A DNA stretch of 64,000 bases, taken from positions 62,001 through 126,000 of the forward strand of contig NZ_JABXOF010000007.1 in assembly GCF_013375155.1 (NCBI RefSeq). The letters are read 5' to 3'. A program made the position numbers and the translations under genes. The notes under the pieces were generated by a model. That model was not told where the DNA came from. It worked only from the letters and a program-made list of their open reading frames with translations, and ran no database searches. Of this stretch, positions 9,104-18,188 are shown piece by piece; positions within the stretch are counted from its first letter, which is position 1, and the number at the start of each line of letters is the position of its first letter. Origin of the DNA: Serratia ureilytica (GTDB lineage: Bacteria > Pseudomonadota > Gammaproteobacteria > Enterobacterales > Enterobacteriaceae).

Positions 9104-10258
9104 TTATTTCAGGCCGGCGGCATCGCGCAGCTGCGCAGCTTTGTCGGTCGCTTCCCATGGGAAGTGTTCGCGGCCGAAGTGGCCGTAGGCGGCGGTTTCG
9201 CGGTAGATCGGCTGCAGCAGATCCATCATCTGGATCAGGCCGTATGGGCGCAGATCGAAGAATTCGCGCACCAGCAGCGTCAGTTGTTCGGTTGGCACTT
9301 TCTCGGTACCGAAGGTTTCCACCATGATGGAGGTCGGTTCCGCTACGCCGATAGCGTAAGACACCTGGATCTCGCAGCGATCGGCCAGGCCGGCGGCGAC
9401 GATGTTTTTCGCCACGTAGCGCGCCGCGTATGCCGCGGAACGGTCAACCTTGGACGGGTCCTTACCGGAGAAGGCACCGCCGCCGTGGCGAGCCATGCCG
9501 CCGTAGGTGTCGACGATGATCTTACGGCCGGTCAGGCCGCAGTCGCCCATCGGGCCGCCGATAACGAAACGGCCGGTCGGGTTGATGTGGTATTTGGTGC
9601 CCGCCGTCAGCCATTCCGCCGGCAGTACCGGCTTGATGATCTCTTCCATCACCGCTTCTTGCAGATCTTTCAGCGAAATGTCTTCTGAGTGCTGGGTGGA
9701 CAGAACGACGGCGTCGATGCCGACGATTTTGCCGTCGTCGTATTGGAAGGTCACCTGGCTCTTCGCGTCCGGGCGCAGCCACGGCAGGGTGCCGTTTTTA
9801 CGCACTTCGGATTGGCGCTGCACCAGACGGTGCGCGTAGGTGACAGGCGCAGGCATCAGCACGTCGGTTTCATTGGTGGCGTAGCCAAACATCAAGCCCT
9901 GATCGCCGGCGCCCTGCTCGAGAGGATCGGTACGGTCAACGCCCTGATTGATATCCGGAGATTGCTTGCCGATGGCGCTCAACACTGCGCAGGAGTTGGC
10001 GTCAAAGCCCATGTCCGAATGAACGTAGCCGATCTCGCGCACGGTCTTGCGGGTGATCTCTTCGATATCGACCCAGGCGCTGGTGGTGATTTCACCGCCG
10101 ACCAGCACCATACCGGTTTTCACGTAAGTTTCGCAGGCGACGCGCGCTTTCGGATCTTGTTCCAGGATGGCGTCGAGGACGGCGTCGGAGATCTGGTCGG
10201 CGATTTTATCTGGATGTCCTTCGGAGACGGATTCGGACGTGAAGAGGTGTTTAGCCAT
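9104..10258 (-). CDS. metK: S-adenosylmethionine synthetase MetK
   Basis: Cytoplasmic enzyme that makes S-adenosylmethionine from methionine and ATP; SAM also feeds spermidine synthesis, which fits the speAB neighbours. The 384 residues equal the E. coli length. Visible motifs are GHPDK (14-18), the [12 protein letters not shown] substrate loop, and the Gly-rich [23 protein letters not shown]-type phosphate loop in the C-terminal third. The start is preceded by AAGGTAAAG on the minus strand. A MetJ-like operator lies about 150 bases upstream. Essential and almost certainly functional. Confidence 0.97.
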   Translation of the reverse strand: MAKHLFTSESVSEGHPDKIADQISDAVLDAILEQDPKARVACETYVKTGMVLVGGEITTSAWVDIEEITRKTVREIGYVHSDMGFDANSCAVLSAIGKQSPDINQGVDRTDPLEQGAGDQGLMFGYATNETDVLMPAPVTYAHRLVQRQSEVRKNGTLPWLRPDAKSQVTFQYDDGKIVGIDAVVLSTQHSEDISLKDLQEAVMEEIIKPVLPAEWLTAGTKYHINPTGRFVIGGPMGDCGLTGRKIIVDTYGGMARHGGGAFSGKDPSKVDRSAAYAARYVAKNIVAAGLADRCEIQVSYAIGVAEPTSIMVETFGTEKVPTEQLTLLVREFFDLRPYGLIQMMDLLQPIYRETAAYGHFGREHFPWEATDKAAQLRDAAGLK

Positions 10259-10411
10259 TGTGTTCTTTACCTTGCATAAGACGGGTTAGAAATTACTGCA
10301 CAGCGCTGGAGATCCGGCATCGAAGCGAAGGGTCTTCCGCTGATGGCGCGAGATGCATCCTGCAACGCCCCTCAGGCAAAGCCGTTAAGCAGTTTATCAG
10401 TTAACCAGTAT

Positions 10412-10435
10412 AGATGGATTAACATCTGGACGTCT
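10412..10435 (-). promoter_or_regulatory. MetJ operator (three tandem met boxes) upstream of metK
   Basis: Three adjacent 8-base units, AGATGGAT, TAACATCT and GGACGTCT, match the met box AGACGTCT at 5, 5 and 7 positions. Tandem phasing at 8 bases is the MetJ arrangement, and metK is a known MetJ target in E. coli. It predicts repression of metK when SAM is plentiful. Confidence 0.7.
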
Positions 10436-11030
10436 ATTTTAGGTCAGGGTTTAGCCAGATTGCCAGTAATTTTTTGCGCTTTCGCTCTTTTGCGCAAACG
10501 GGTTGGCGCCATTTTCATCGCTTGAAACAGTTTTCGGCGAATTTTCATTTTGCTTTTTCACCTGCTTACCGGTATAAACTGCGCGCGCGGTTCATTTGCT
10601 GCACAGTACGGCGGTCTGGCGTGGGGGAAGGTACGATAAACTTCCGCTTTGCATTCGCCGGCATTGCGCTATTATCCGTCGCGGGCGTTCGCCGTGGCGC
10701 CGCCGCTTCATCGAACGGTCACGTTCTTACACTATTTTAGAGGCTGGGTCGTTCACTCCGAACGGCGCGCGTGGAGGTGGTTGGATTAATGATCCGTTGT
10801 CTACCGGTTGTTGGTTCTCAACAGCAGTGCCGTTCTGGCGCACATTCTTCTGCTATTTCCCGTCTTGTCTCTCTGTCACTTACCAGGTGCGATAAACACT
10901 TGGCCGCTACTCAGGATTCTCGGGCCGGCTAACGGTCGTCTGAAGAACTGAACAAGGGTAGCCTGCAGCCTTCCTGTGGGATGTTTCTTGGCCCGATTCA
11001 CGAGGTTTGAACAGGGTGTCTTACAATTAT
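10436..11030. other. Long divergent metK-speA intergenic region
   Basis: About 600 bases between the metK operator and yqgB. It should hold the speA promoter and a long speA leader. One weak small frame (10789-10932, 47 codons, GGAGG 11 bases upstream) encodes a peptide I do not recognise. No RNA family or other gene was recognised. Confidence 0.4.
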
Positions 11031-11174
11031 ATGAGTGATAAACCGATCGCTGACCGCGAACGGCAGTTCTCTTCGCTGCCGCCGGCGCGGCTTGTTGGGT
11101 TGTTCTCGCGGGTTGTAGCTGCGATAGTGGCTGACGGTTTCGTCAGTACGGAATGTGAGGCGAACCATGTCTGA
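11031..11174 (+). CDS. yqgB: YqgB-like acid-stress small protein
   Basis: A 47-residue protein that aligns with E. coli YqgB over most of its length: a KP-[IV]-A-x2-ERQ-x-S-x-L start, then GL-x-S and AAIV. Its stop codon (11172-11174) lies 8 bases inside speA, so translation of the two is probably coupled. An in-frame GTG at 11016 after GAGG could be the true start and would add five residues. In E. coli yqgB is also immediately upstream of speA and is linked to stationary-phase and acid stress. The homology rests on remembered sequence, but the context is convincing. Confidence 0.75.
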   Translation: MSDKPIADRERQFSSLPPARLVGLFSRVVAAIVADGFVSTECEANHV

Positions 11175-13143
11175 TGATCTGTTGATTCACCGTCCGCCGG
11201 TTGCGGGCGAGTCTTTATCTTTGCGCTCCATGCAGGAGGTTGCCATGAATGATCGTAATGCCAGCAAGATGCTGCGTACTTATAACGTCGCCTACTGGGG
11301 CAACAATTACTATGACGTCAACGAGCTGGGCCATATCAGCGTGTGCCCGGATCCGGATGTCCCGCAGGCGCGCGTCGATCTGGCAGAACTGGTGAAAACG
11401 CGCCAGAAAGACGGCCAACGTCTGCCGGCACTGTTCTGCTTCCCGCAGATCCTTCAGCATCGCCTGCGCTCTATCAACGCCGCGTTCAAACGCGCGCGTG
11501 AGTCCTTCGGTTACCAGGGCGGCTATTTCCTGGTGTATCCGATCAAGGTGAACCAACATCGCCGCGTGATTGAATCGCTGGTGAACTCCGGCGAACCGCT
11601 GGGGCTGGAAGCCGGCTCAAAGGCCGAACTGATGGCGGTGCTGGCGCATGCCGGCATGACCCGCTCGGTGATCGTCTGTAATGGTTATAAAGATCGTGAA
11701 TATATTCGTCTGGCGCTGATCGGGGAAAAGCTGGGGCACAAGGTGTACCTGGTGATCGAGAAGATGTCCGAGATCAATCTGGTGCTGGAAGAAGCCGAGC
11801 GGCTGAACGTCATACCGCGCCTGGGCGTGCGTGCGCGTCTGGCATCGCAAGGCTCCGGCAAATGGCAGTCGAGCGGCGGCGAAAAATCCAAGTTCGGTCT
11901 GGCGGCGGTGCAGGTGCTGAAGCTGGTGGAAACCCTGCGTGAAGCGGGCCGCCTCGACAGCCTGCAGCTGCTGCACTTCCATTTGGGTTCGCAGCTGGCC
12001 AATATTCGCGACATCGCCACCGGCGTGCGCGAATCGGCGCGCTTCTACGTTGAGCTGCACAAGCTGGGCGTCAACATTCAGTGCTTCGACGTGGGCGGCG
12101 GCTTGGGCGTCGACTACGAAGGCACCCGTTCGCAGTCCGATTGCTCGGTCAACTACGGCCTGAACGAATATGCCAACAACGTGATTTGGGGCATCGGCGA
12201 CGCCTGTAACGAACACGGCCTGCCGCACCCGACGGTGATCACCGAGTCCGGTCGCGCCGTGACCGCGCACCACACGGTGCTGGTCTCCAACGTGATCGGC
12301 GTAGAGCGCAACGAGTTCAGCGAACCGCAGCCGCCGGAAGCCGACGCGCCGCGCGCGCTGGAAAGCATGTGGGAAACCTGGCTGGAAATGAACGAGCCGG
12401 AAAACCGCCGCTCGCTGCGCGAATGGCTGCACGACAGCCAGATGGATCTGCACGACGTGCATACCCAATACGCGCACGGCATGCTGGACCTGACCAAGCG
12501 CGCCTGGGCCGAGCAGCTGTATCTGAACATCTGCAACAAGATCCAGCAGCAGCTCGATCCGAGCAACCGCGCGCACCGTCCTATCATCGACGAACTGCAA
12601 GAGCGCATGGCGGACAAGTTCTACGTCAACTTCTCGCTGTTCCAGTCGATGCCGGATGCCTGGGGCATCGATCAGCTGTTCCCGGTGCTGCCGCTGGAAG
12701 GGTTGGATAAGCCGCCGGAAGGCCGTGCGGTGCTGCTCGACATCACCTGCGATTCCGACGGCACCATCGACCATTACGTCGACGGCGACGGCGTGGCGAC
12801 CACCATGCCGATGCCGCCATACGATCCGGAGAACCCGCCGGCGTTGGGCTTCTTCATGGTCGGTGCGTACCAGGAGATCCTCGGCAACATGCACAACCTG
12901 TTCGGCGACACCGCCTCGGTTGACGTGTACGTGTTCCCGGACGGCAGCGTCGAGACCGAGCTGTCCGACGAGGGCGATACCGTGGCGGACATGCTGGAGT
13001 ACGTGCAGCTCGATCCGAGCGCGCTGCTGTCCAAGTTCCGCGATCAAGTCAAAGAAACCGATCTGGACAGCGAGCTGCAGGCGCAGTTCCTGGAAGAGTT
13101 TGAAGCTGGCTTGTACGGCTACACGTATCTGGAAGACGAGTAA
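11167..13143 (+). CDS. speA: Biosynthetic arginine decarboxylase SpeA
   Basis: PLP enzyme converting arginine to agmatine, the first step of the agmatine route to putrescine. The 658 residues equal E. coli SpeA and match it almost throughout. Key features are the PLP lysine in [10 protein letters not shown] (Lys127), the HFHLGSQ and [10 protein letters not shown] motifs of the fold-III barrel, and the CDSDG substrate motif near residue 520. ATG 11167 was chosen because it reproduces the known N-terminus (MSDD) and follows GAGGCG; upstream in-frame starts lack support. It overlaps yqgB and is followed by speB after a terminator-like hairpin. Confidence 0.97.
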   Translation: MSDDLLIHRPPVAGESLSLRSMQEVAMNDRNASKMLRTYNVAYWGNNYYDVNELGHISVCPDPDVPQARVDLAELVKTRQKDGQRLPALFCFPQILQHRLRSINAAFKRARESFGYQGGYFLVYPIKVNQHRRVIESLVNSGEPLGLEAGSKAELMAVLAHAGMTRSVIVCNGYKDREYIRLALIGEKLGHKVYLVIEKMSEINLVLEEAERLNVIPRLGVRARLASQGSGKWQSSGGEKSKFGLAAVQVLKLVETLREAGRLDSLQLLHFHLGSQLANIRDIATGVRESARFYVELHKLGVNIQCFDVGGGLGVDYEGTRSQSDCSVNYGLNEYANNVIWGIGDACNEHGLPHPTVITESGRAVTAHHTVLVSNVIGVERNEFSEPQPPEADAPRALESMWETWLEMNEPENRRSLREWLHDSQMDLHDVHTQYAHGMLDLTKRAWAEQLYLNICNKIQQQLDPSNRAHRPIIDELQERMADKFYVNFSLFQSMPDAWGIDQLFPVLPLEGLDKPPEGRAVLLDITCDSDGTIDHYVDGDGVATTMPMPPYDPENPPALGFFMVGAYQEILGNMHNLFGDTASVDVYVFPDGSVETELSDEGDTVADMLEYVQLDPSALLSKFRDQVKETDLDSELQAQFLEEFEAGLYGYTYLEDE

Positions 13144-13240
13144 CCGCCTTCTTCAGGGGGGCGATATCGGCCCCCTTGAAGCATGAACAAAATGCGGCCA
13201 TAATCTGCCGTATCGGTAGCACCGAAACACACATCGAATA

Positions 13241-13285
13241 AATCCCTTTCTCGTCGGGCTAACGACGCGGGAGGGATTTTTTTTT
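13241..13285 (+). terminator. Terminator between speA and speB
   Basis: A long stem (AATCCCTTTCTCGTCG paired with CGACGCGGGAGGGATT) is followed by nine T residues. It should end speA transcripts, leaving speB dependent on read-through or its own promoter. A second GC-rich hairpin without a T-run lies at 13157-13178. Confidence 0.85.
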
Positions 13286-13337
13286 GTCACGGCCCGGCGT
13301 CTGCGCCCGGCAACTTGTTGAACTACGAGGGTTTACT

Positions 13338-14258
13338 ATGAGCACCTTAGGCCATCAGTCCGATAATTCATTAGTGTCCAACGCCTTTGGTTTCCTGCGC
13401 TTTCCGCTGAACTTCATGCCTTACGACAGCGATGCAGAGTGGGTCATCACCGGCATTCCGTTTGACATGGCGACCTCCGGTCGCGCCGGCGGCCGTCATG
13501 GCCCGGCGGCCATCCGCCAGGTGTCCACCAACCTGGCCTGGGAAGGCAACCGTTGGCCGTGGAGCTTCGATCTGCGCGATCGCCTGAACGTGGTTGACTG
13601 CGGCGACATCGTGTTCAACTTCGGCGATGCGCAGGACATGAGCGACAAGCTGCAGGCGCACGCGGAGAAACTGCTGAAAGCCGGTAAGCGCATGCTCTCG
13701 TTCGGTGGCGACCACTTTGTCACCCTGCCGCTGCTGCGCGCGCACGCCAAGCATTTCGGCAAGCTGGCGCTGGTGCACTTCGACGCCCATACCGATACCT
13801 ACGCCAACGGCAGCAAGTTCGACCACGGCACCATGTTCTATCATGCGCCGAACGAAGGCCTGATCGACCCGCATCACTCGGTGCAGATCGGCATTCGCAC
13901 CGAGTTCGATCACGACAATGGCTTTACCGTACTGGACGCCGCGCAGGTGAACGATCGCAGCGTGGACGACCTGCTGACCCAGATCAAAGGCATCGTCGGC
14001 GATATGCCGGTGTACCTGACCTTCGACATCGACTGCCTGGATCCGGCGTTCGCACCGGGCACCGGCACGCCGGTGATCGGCGGTCTGACTTCCGATCGCG
14101 CGCTGAAACTGGTGCGCGGCATGCAGTCGCTGAACATCGTCGGCATGGACGTAGTGGAAGTGGCGCCGGCCTATGACCAGTCCGAGATCACCGCGCTGGC
14201 CGCGGCGACGTTGGGTCTGGAGATGCTGTACCTGCAGGCGGCCAAGAAACACGCCTGA
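13338..14258 (+). CDS. speB: Agmatinase SpeB
   Basis: Ureohydrolase that splits agmatine into putrescine and urea. The 306 residues equal the E. coli protein. The binuclear manganese ligands are in the usual motifs: FGGDHF, HFDAHTD and FDIDCLDP. The start at 13338 gives the family N-terminus MSTLGHQ; the frame is open 54 bases further upstream without support. It lies downstream of speA, so the pair forms the arginine-to-putrescine pathway. Confidence 0.97.
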   Translation: MSTLGHQSDNSLVSNAFGFLRFPLNFMPYDSDAEWVITGIPFDMATSGRAGGRHGPAAIRQVSTNLAWEGNRWPWSFDLRDRLNVVDCGDIVFNFGDAQDMSDKLQAHAEKLLKAGKRMLSFGGDHFVTLPLLRAHAKHFGKLALVHFDAHTDTYANGSKFDHGTMFYHAPNEGLIDPHHSVQIGIRTEFDHDNGFTVLDAAQVNDRSVDDLLTQIKGIVGDMPVYLTFDIDCLDPAFAPGTGTPVIGGLTSDRALKLVRGMQSLNIVGMDVVEVAPAYDQSEITALAAATLGLEMLYLQAAKKHA

Positions 14259-14278
14259 CGCCAGGCCACGCCTCGCTG

Positions 14279-14316
14279 AAAAAGCGGCTCCCATCGTATG
14301 GGGGCCGCTTTTTTTA
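14279..14316 (+). terminator. Terminator of speB
   Basis: The stem AAAGCGGCTCCC / GGGGGCCGCTTT is followed by a T-run, 20 bases after the speB stop. Confidence 0.88.
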
Positions 14317-14489
14317 TTTCATTTGTCGCCATCCGTGCGGCGATTTTCAGTCTGTTGCAACGCCTTTGCGCAATTTTGCGCAGAAATGAAACGGAGTCAG
14401 TAAAAAGGAACCGGGATAACGGGGAGGATGAATATACTGCGGGCGGGTGCTCTGGATCTTTGTATCTAGAGCCTGCGTGAAAGGTACAA

Positions 14490-14543
14490 AGAGAAAAGCC
14501 CCGAGTCGATATTCATCAACCCGAGGCCTACTCTAACGCCAGC
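14490..14543 (-). ncRNA. sok: Sok-like antisense RNA, copy 2
   Basis: Same organisation as copy 1 on the minus strand: TTGCCT at 14578-14573, 17-base spacer, TAACTT at 14555-14550, and a hairpin-plus-T-run near 14490-14528. The promoter hexamers are identical to copy 1, while the RNA body differs by a few bases, so cross-regulation between the loci is likely. Confidence 0.65.
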
Positions 14544-14590
14544 AACGTTAAGTTAGCCTCTTACCCGCCGCGAGGCAAGGAGAAGAAGGC

Positions 14591-14746
14591 ATGATGCCGA
14601 ACAAACGGAGCCTGTTAAAACTGGTGGTTATTTGTGCCACGGTAATATCACTGGCATGGATAACCCGTAGCACGCTGTGCGAGCTGCGGATCCGATCGGG
14701 CACTACGGAGGTTGCGGCCATTTTGGCTTACGAATCCGAACGGTAA
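14591..14746 (+). CDS. hok: Hok-family type I toxin, copy 2
   Basis: Encodes the same 51-residue peptide as 8824-8979; all five base differences between the two genes are silent. The upstream frame that overlaps the toxin start in copy 1 is broken here by TAG at 14467-14469 and by a one-base frame change, so leader-coupled translation may be altered. The ribosome site and antisense promoter are intact. Confidence 0.9.
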   Translation: MMPNKRSLLKLVVICATVISLAWITRSTLCELRIRSGTTEVAAILAYESER

Positions 14747-14856
14747 GGCAACCCGGCGACGGGGGATGTCCCCCGTCTGCTGGTTGTTGGCGTCCAGATC
14801 CATGAGCACCCTCTCAAGGCCATTGGCTTTCTCTGCCGCAACGGTGCGGGAACAGG

Positions 14857-16098
14857 CTATGCCCGCTTCACCTGGCGCGCCAGCAACATGCGGCCAAACA
14901 GTGCGCCGCCCGCCAGCAGCGTCAGCAGCTGCGAGGCGATCAGTACCGCAAAGCCCGAGGATACCTTGCCCTGGCTGGCCATCACCATGCCCATCGCCAT
15001 CGGCACGAACGCCGAGAACAGATTGCCGATGCCGTTGATCAGCCCATAGGCGCTGCCGACCGCCTCCGGCCGCGCATAATGCTGCAGCAGCGTGGGGATC
15101 GCCGCGCCTTGCGCGCCCCAACAGGCGTTGGCCGCCAGCAGGAAGAACGCGATCCAGCCAAGCTGATGGCTGTTCATTACGCCATAGATGCACAGCGCGG
15201 TCGCCGCGCCGCCAAAGACGAAGATCAGCGGCGCCTGATAGGGGCGGATACGATCGAGCAGCACGCCGCCGAGGTATTTTGAGGCGATGCTGACGATGAA
15301 AGGCAGTGCGGCCATCCACCCCATCTGCTTGATGGAGAATCCTTTTTCATCGGTCAGATAGGCCGGCAGCCAGGCGCTGGACCCCCACAGATAGCTGAGC
15401 GTGGCGATCTCGATCAGCAAGATCCAACCGAGCATCGGCGTGCGCCAGGCCAGCGCGAAGGTGTGCCAGACGCGGCTCAACACCGGCTGAGGATCGGCGG
15501 GGCGTGAAGATGAGGGTAAGGCGAGCGGATGAACGAACAGCCGCACCAGCGCCAGGCCCAACAGCAGGTTGAGCAGCGCCAGCAGGTGAAACGACATCGC
15601 CCACCCGAAGTGCGCCATCAGAAAACTCACCAGCGGAAAGCCGATCACCAGCCCCAACGAGACGCCCAGCGCGCTGACCGCGTTGGGTTTGCCGCGTTCG
15701 TCGGCGGCGAAATGATCGCTGATGTACATGGTCTTGAGCGAGAATAGCGGTCCTTCGCTGACGCCAAGCAGCGCGCGCACCGCGCACAGCAACAGCAGCG
15801 ATCCCGCCAGCGGCGACGCGGCGGTGAGCAGCGCCCACAGCACGACGCTCAGCGTCAGCGCGCGGCGGTAACCCATCAGCGTTTCCAGAAACGGCGTCAG
15901 CAACATGGCGGACAGGCCGTAACCGAGTAAAAACACCGTCATCAGCGTGCCCTGATGGGCGCGGTCACCGCCGAGTTGAAAGTGTTGCAGGAAGTCGGGA
16001 TTGACCAACATCACGGCGATATTAACCCGATCCGCATAGGCGATAACGATCAGAAACAACAGGGCAATCACCCCAAACCAGCGTTGACGTTGTTGCAC
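14857..16098 (-). CDS. MFS transporter, anion:cation symporter (ACS) type
   Basis: Probable importer of an organic anion, 413 residues with about 12 membrane segments. The N-terminal YADRVNIAVM motif and the GVSEGPLFSLKTMYISDHF loop are typical of the ACS branch (hexuronate, phthalate and similar acids). It is transcribed divergently from the Rieske gene cluster across a 397-base regulatory gap, so it is likely to import a substrate or intermediate of that pathway. A second ACS-type transporter lies inside the cluster at 22055. The substrate cannot be told from sequence. Confidence 0.8.
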   Translation of the reverse strand: MQQRQRWFGVIALLFLIVIAYADRVNIAVMLVNPDFLQHFQLGGDRAHQGTLMTVFLLGYGLSAMLLTPFLETLMGYRRALTLSVVLWALLTAASPLAGSLLLLCAVRALLGVSEGPLFSLKTMYISDHFAADERGKPNAVSALGVSLGLVIGFPLVSFLMAHFGWAMSFHLLALLNLLLGLALVRLFVHPLALPSSSRPADPQPVLSRVWHTFALAWRTPMLGWILLIEIATLSYLWGSSAWLPAYLTDEKGFSIKQMGWMAALPFIVSIASKYLGGVLLDRIRPYQAPLIFVFGGAATALCIYGVMNSHQLGWIAFFLLAANACWGAQGAAIPTLLQHYARPEAVGSAYGLINGIGNLFSAFVPMAMGMVMASQGKVSSGFAVLIASQLLTLLAGGALFGRMLLARQVKRA

Positions 16099-16406
16099 GG
16101 CGCGTTCCTCAGTGCGAGCGGTTGACGAATTCAGGCAGCAGTAAACTGATCCGCGGAGGCCATTACGCGCAAACGCGGGGATGAGGCCGATTTATGTAAA
16201 TTTATTGTTATAAAATTGGGTGTAAAAGACAGCGAGAGCACTCTTTTACGCGCAATACGCCGCCGGGATCAACGCATTTTTTGCCATAAATTAGCTAGGG
16301 AGCGCACAACTGACATAGGTTTTTCATATCGGTGCATGATTTCGTGATCCTTCCCGCATTTGTCATTTTTAAACAACCTTTCATTAACATTTGCCGTTCC
16401 GCTCGC

Positions 16407-16473
16407 TTGACGAAAGTTTCGCCAGACTTATAGTGGCTGTATTAAATAAGAAACTGAGTTTCATATATGAAAC
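16407..16473 (+). promoter_or_regulatory. Promoter and palindromic operator of the catabolic island
   Basis: TTGACG (16407-16412), a 16-base spacer and TATAGT (16429-16434) form a good sigma-70 promoter. Bases 16458-16473 are a perfect 16-base palindrome, GTTTCATATATGAAAC, placed about 17 bases after the expected start point, where a bound repressor would block transcription. The IclR-family regulator at 18978 is the obvious candidate. The rest of 16099-16406 is AT-rich and holds no gene; the divergent promoter of the MFS gene must lie there. Confidence 0.65.
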
Positions 16474-16495
16474 AATCAGATAGAGGATAAAAGCA

Positions 16496-16813
16496 ATGAG
16501 CTGGAAGAATGTGTGCGAAGTGTCTCAGGTGAAAGAAGATTTTCCTTTCTCCGGCAAAGTGGAAGGCAAAGAGATCGGGGTTTACCTGCTCGACGGTAAC
16601 TACTATGCGCTGGAAGACGTCTGTCCGCATGCTTACGCCTTGCTCAGCCAGGGGTTTGTAGACGACGGCAAGGTTGAGTGCCCACTGCACGAAGCGCTGT
16701 TTGACGTGCGCACCGGCCAGTGCCTGCGTGAGCCGGGCGGCCGCGATCTGCAAACCTATCCCACCCGGGTGGTCGACAACCAAATCCAGATCACCTTTAT
16801 CGCGGAGGAGTAA
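16496..16813 (+). CDS. Rieske [2Fe-2S] ferredoxin, oxygenase electron carrier
   Basis: A 105-residue soluble ferredoxin with the Rieske ligands C43-P-H45 and C62-P-L-H65, of the type that shuttles electrons from a flavin reductase to a ring-hydroxylating oxygenase (naphthalene, biphenyl and carbazole systems). It is first in the operon behind a palindrome-bearing promoter. The matching reductase is probably the FAD protein at 20820 and the oxygenase the protein at 17145. Confidence 0.88.
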   Translation: MSWKNVCEVSQVKEDFPFSGKVEGKEIGVYLLDGNYYALEDVCPHAYALLSQGFVDDGKVECPLHEALFDVRTGQCLREPGGRDLQTYPTRVVDNQIQITFIAEE

Positions 16814-16815
16814 TC

Positions 16816-17124
16816 ATGCAGCACATCACCGATTTCAATCCCTGGCTGCCGGACACCCAACAGGTGACGCCGGCCCGCGAAGGCGGCAACGGCCAAATCC
16901 ATCAGCCGGGCCAGTTCCGCAATGTCATCTGGCAAAACCGCGCCCGGGTGCCGGACGGTTTCGAAACCGCGCTGGTGGCGGCGCTGGAAACGATCTTCGA
17001 GCAGGGGGCGGAAGAGCTGGAGCAGATCGTCAGCGCGTTGAATCAGCGCCGCCTGTTCGATCGCAGCGGCCAACCGTGGAATGAGGCGACGTTCCGCGAA
17101 TTCCTTCACGTTAACGGTTTCTGA
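16816..17124 (+). CDS. Small protein of unknown role, possibly recombinase-like HTH family
   Basis: A 102-residue soluble protein with a GGAG site just inside the end of the preceding gene and a 2-base gap from it. The first 35 residues are Pro/Gly/Gln-rich; the rest is helical, and the C-terminus (WNEATFREFLHVNGF) resembles the short helix-turn-helix found at the end of site-specific recombinases. I recall proteins of this kind annotated near Rieske oxygenases, but I cannot assign a function. Its position between ferredoxin and oxygenase suggests an accessory or assembly role rather than DNA inversion. Confidence 0.6.
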   Translation: MQHITDFNPWLPDTQQVTPAREGGNGQIHQPGQFRNVIWQNRARVPDGFETALVAALETIFEQGAEELEQIVSALNQRRLFDRSGQPWNEATFREFLHVNGF

Positions 17125-17144
17125 GCCACATCCGGGAGAAGACA

Positions 17145-18188
17145 ATGACAGCAAACACAACATCCTCCGAACAGAGCTTGCAGGACTATCTTGACCAGGG
17201 GCTGCGCGGCATGTGGTATCCGGTGCTGGCCAGTTGGGAAGTAGGCAACAACCCGGTCGGCATCACCCGCCTTGAGCAGCAAATCGTGGTGTGGCGCGAC
17301 GGTGAAGGCCAGATCCATGCGCTGGAAGATCGCTGCCCGCACCGTGGCGCGCGGCTTTCCATGGGGTGGAACCTCGGCGATCGCATCGCCTGCTGGTATC
17401 ACGGGGTGGAAGTCGGCGGCGACGGGACGGTGAAAGACGTGCCGGCGGTGGATCGCTGCCCGCTGGTGGGGCAAAAATGCCTGCGCGCTTACCCGGCCAA
17501 AGAAGCCTACGGCGCGGTGTTCCTCTATTTTGGCGTGACGGCGGATGAAGCGCCGGCGGAGCTGACTTTCCCGCAAGAGCTGGCGGACGAAGCGTCGTAC
17601 AGCCACTTCTTGTGTACCGCCAGTTGGAACTGCAACTACCAATACGCCCTGGAAAACGTGATGGATCCGATGCACGGCACCTACCTGCACTCTTCCTCGC
17701 ACTCGATGGCGGAAGGGGATCGCAAGGCGGACATGGGGCTGGAGCCGACCGACAGCGGGTTTATCTTCAAGAAAAACGGCCAGATCGGCGTCAACTTCGA
17801 CTGGGTGGAGTTCGGCAACAGCGGCGCGTATTGGATGCGTCTGTCGATCCCGTACAAAAAACGTTTCGGGCCGGGCGGCCACTTCTGGATCATCGGCATG
17901 GTGGTGCCGGAAGACAAGGATCACTGCCGGGTATTCTTCTGGCGCATCCGTAAGGTCAAAGACTGGCAGCGCGACATGTGGCGCTTCATGTATCGCAATC
18001 GCCTGGAATCATTGCATTGGGACGTCCTCGAGCAGGATCGCATCGTGCTTGAAAACATGGCGCCTAACGCCCGTGGCCGCGAATACCTGTACCAGCACGA
18101 CGTCGGTCTGTCGCGCCTGCGCCGCCTGATGCAGAAAGAGGCGCAAAAACAGCTGGCGACGCTGCGCGAGCGGGAGGCGGCGCAGTGA
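17145..18188 (+). CDS. Rieske non-heme iron oxygenase, catalytic (alpha) subunit
   Basis: Terminal oxygenase of 347 residues. The Rieske cluster is ligated by C64-P-H66 and C83-W-Y-H86. The mononuclear iron site is the N-V-M-D174-P-M-H177 ... H182 motif with the bridging Asp174 intact. No small beta-subunit gene is present, so it should be an alpha-only trimer like phthalate, vanillate or carbazole oxygenases. With its own ferredoxin and reductase it forms a three-component system. It probably hydroxylates an aromatic or cyclic compound; the substrate is unknown. The stop overlaps the next gene's GTG start. Confidence 0.9.
   Translation: MTANTTSSEQSLQDYLDQGLRGMWYPVLASWEVGNNPVGITRLEQQIVVWRDGEGQIHALEDRCPHRGARLSMGWNLGDRIACWYHGVEVGGDGTVKDVPAVDRCPLVGQKCLRAYPAKEAYGAVFLYFGVTADEAPAELTFPQELADEASYSHFLCTASWNCNYQYALENVMDPMHGTYLHSSSHSMAEGDRKADMGLEPTDSGFIFKKNGQIGVNFDWVEFGNSGAYWMRLSIPYKKRFGPGGHFWIIGMVVPEDKDHCRVFFWRIRKVKDWQRDMWRFMYRNRLESLHWDVLEQDRIVLENMAPNARGREYLYQHDVGLSRLRRLMQKEAQKQLATLREREAAQ

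Larger units (their letters stand above)
14429..14765 (+). repeat. hok/sok direct repeat, copy 2
   Basis: Second copy of the 8661-8998 segment. Differences include a CTCTGG to ATCTAG change in the leader, a one-base shortening between the antisense RNA start and its terminator, and five synonymous changes in hok. Confidence 0.9.

Noticed and set aside
10789-10932. A 47-codon frame in the speA leader
   Set aside because: The ribosome site is 11 bases away, and the peptide has no known relative; not listed as a gene, but mentioned because leader peptides are possible here.
11617-13047. A 476-codon open frame opposite speA
   Set aside because: speA is certain over this region; the opposite-strand product is low-complexity with no start signal.
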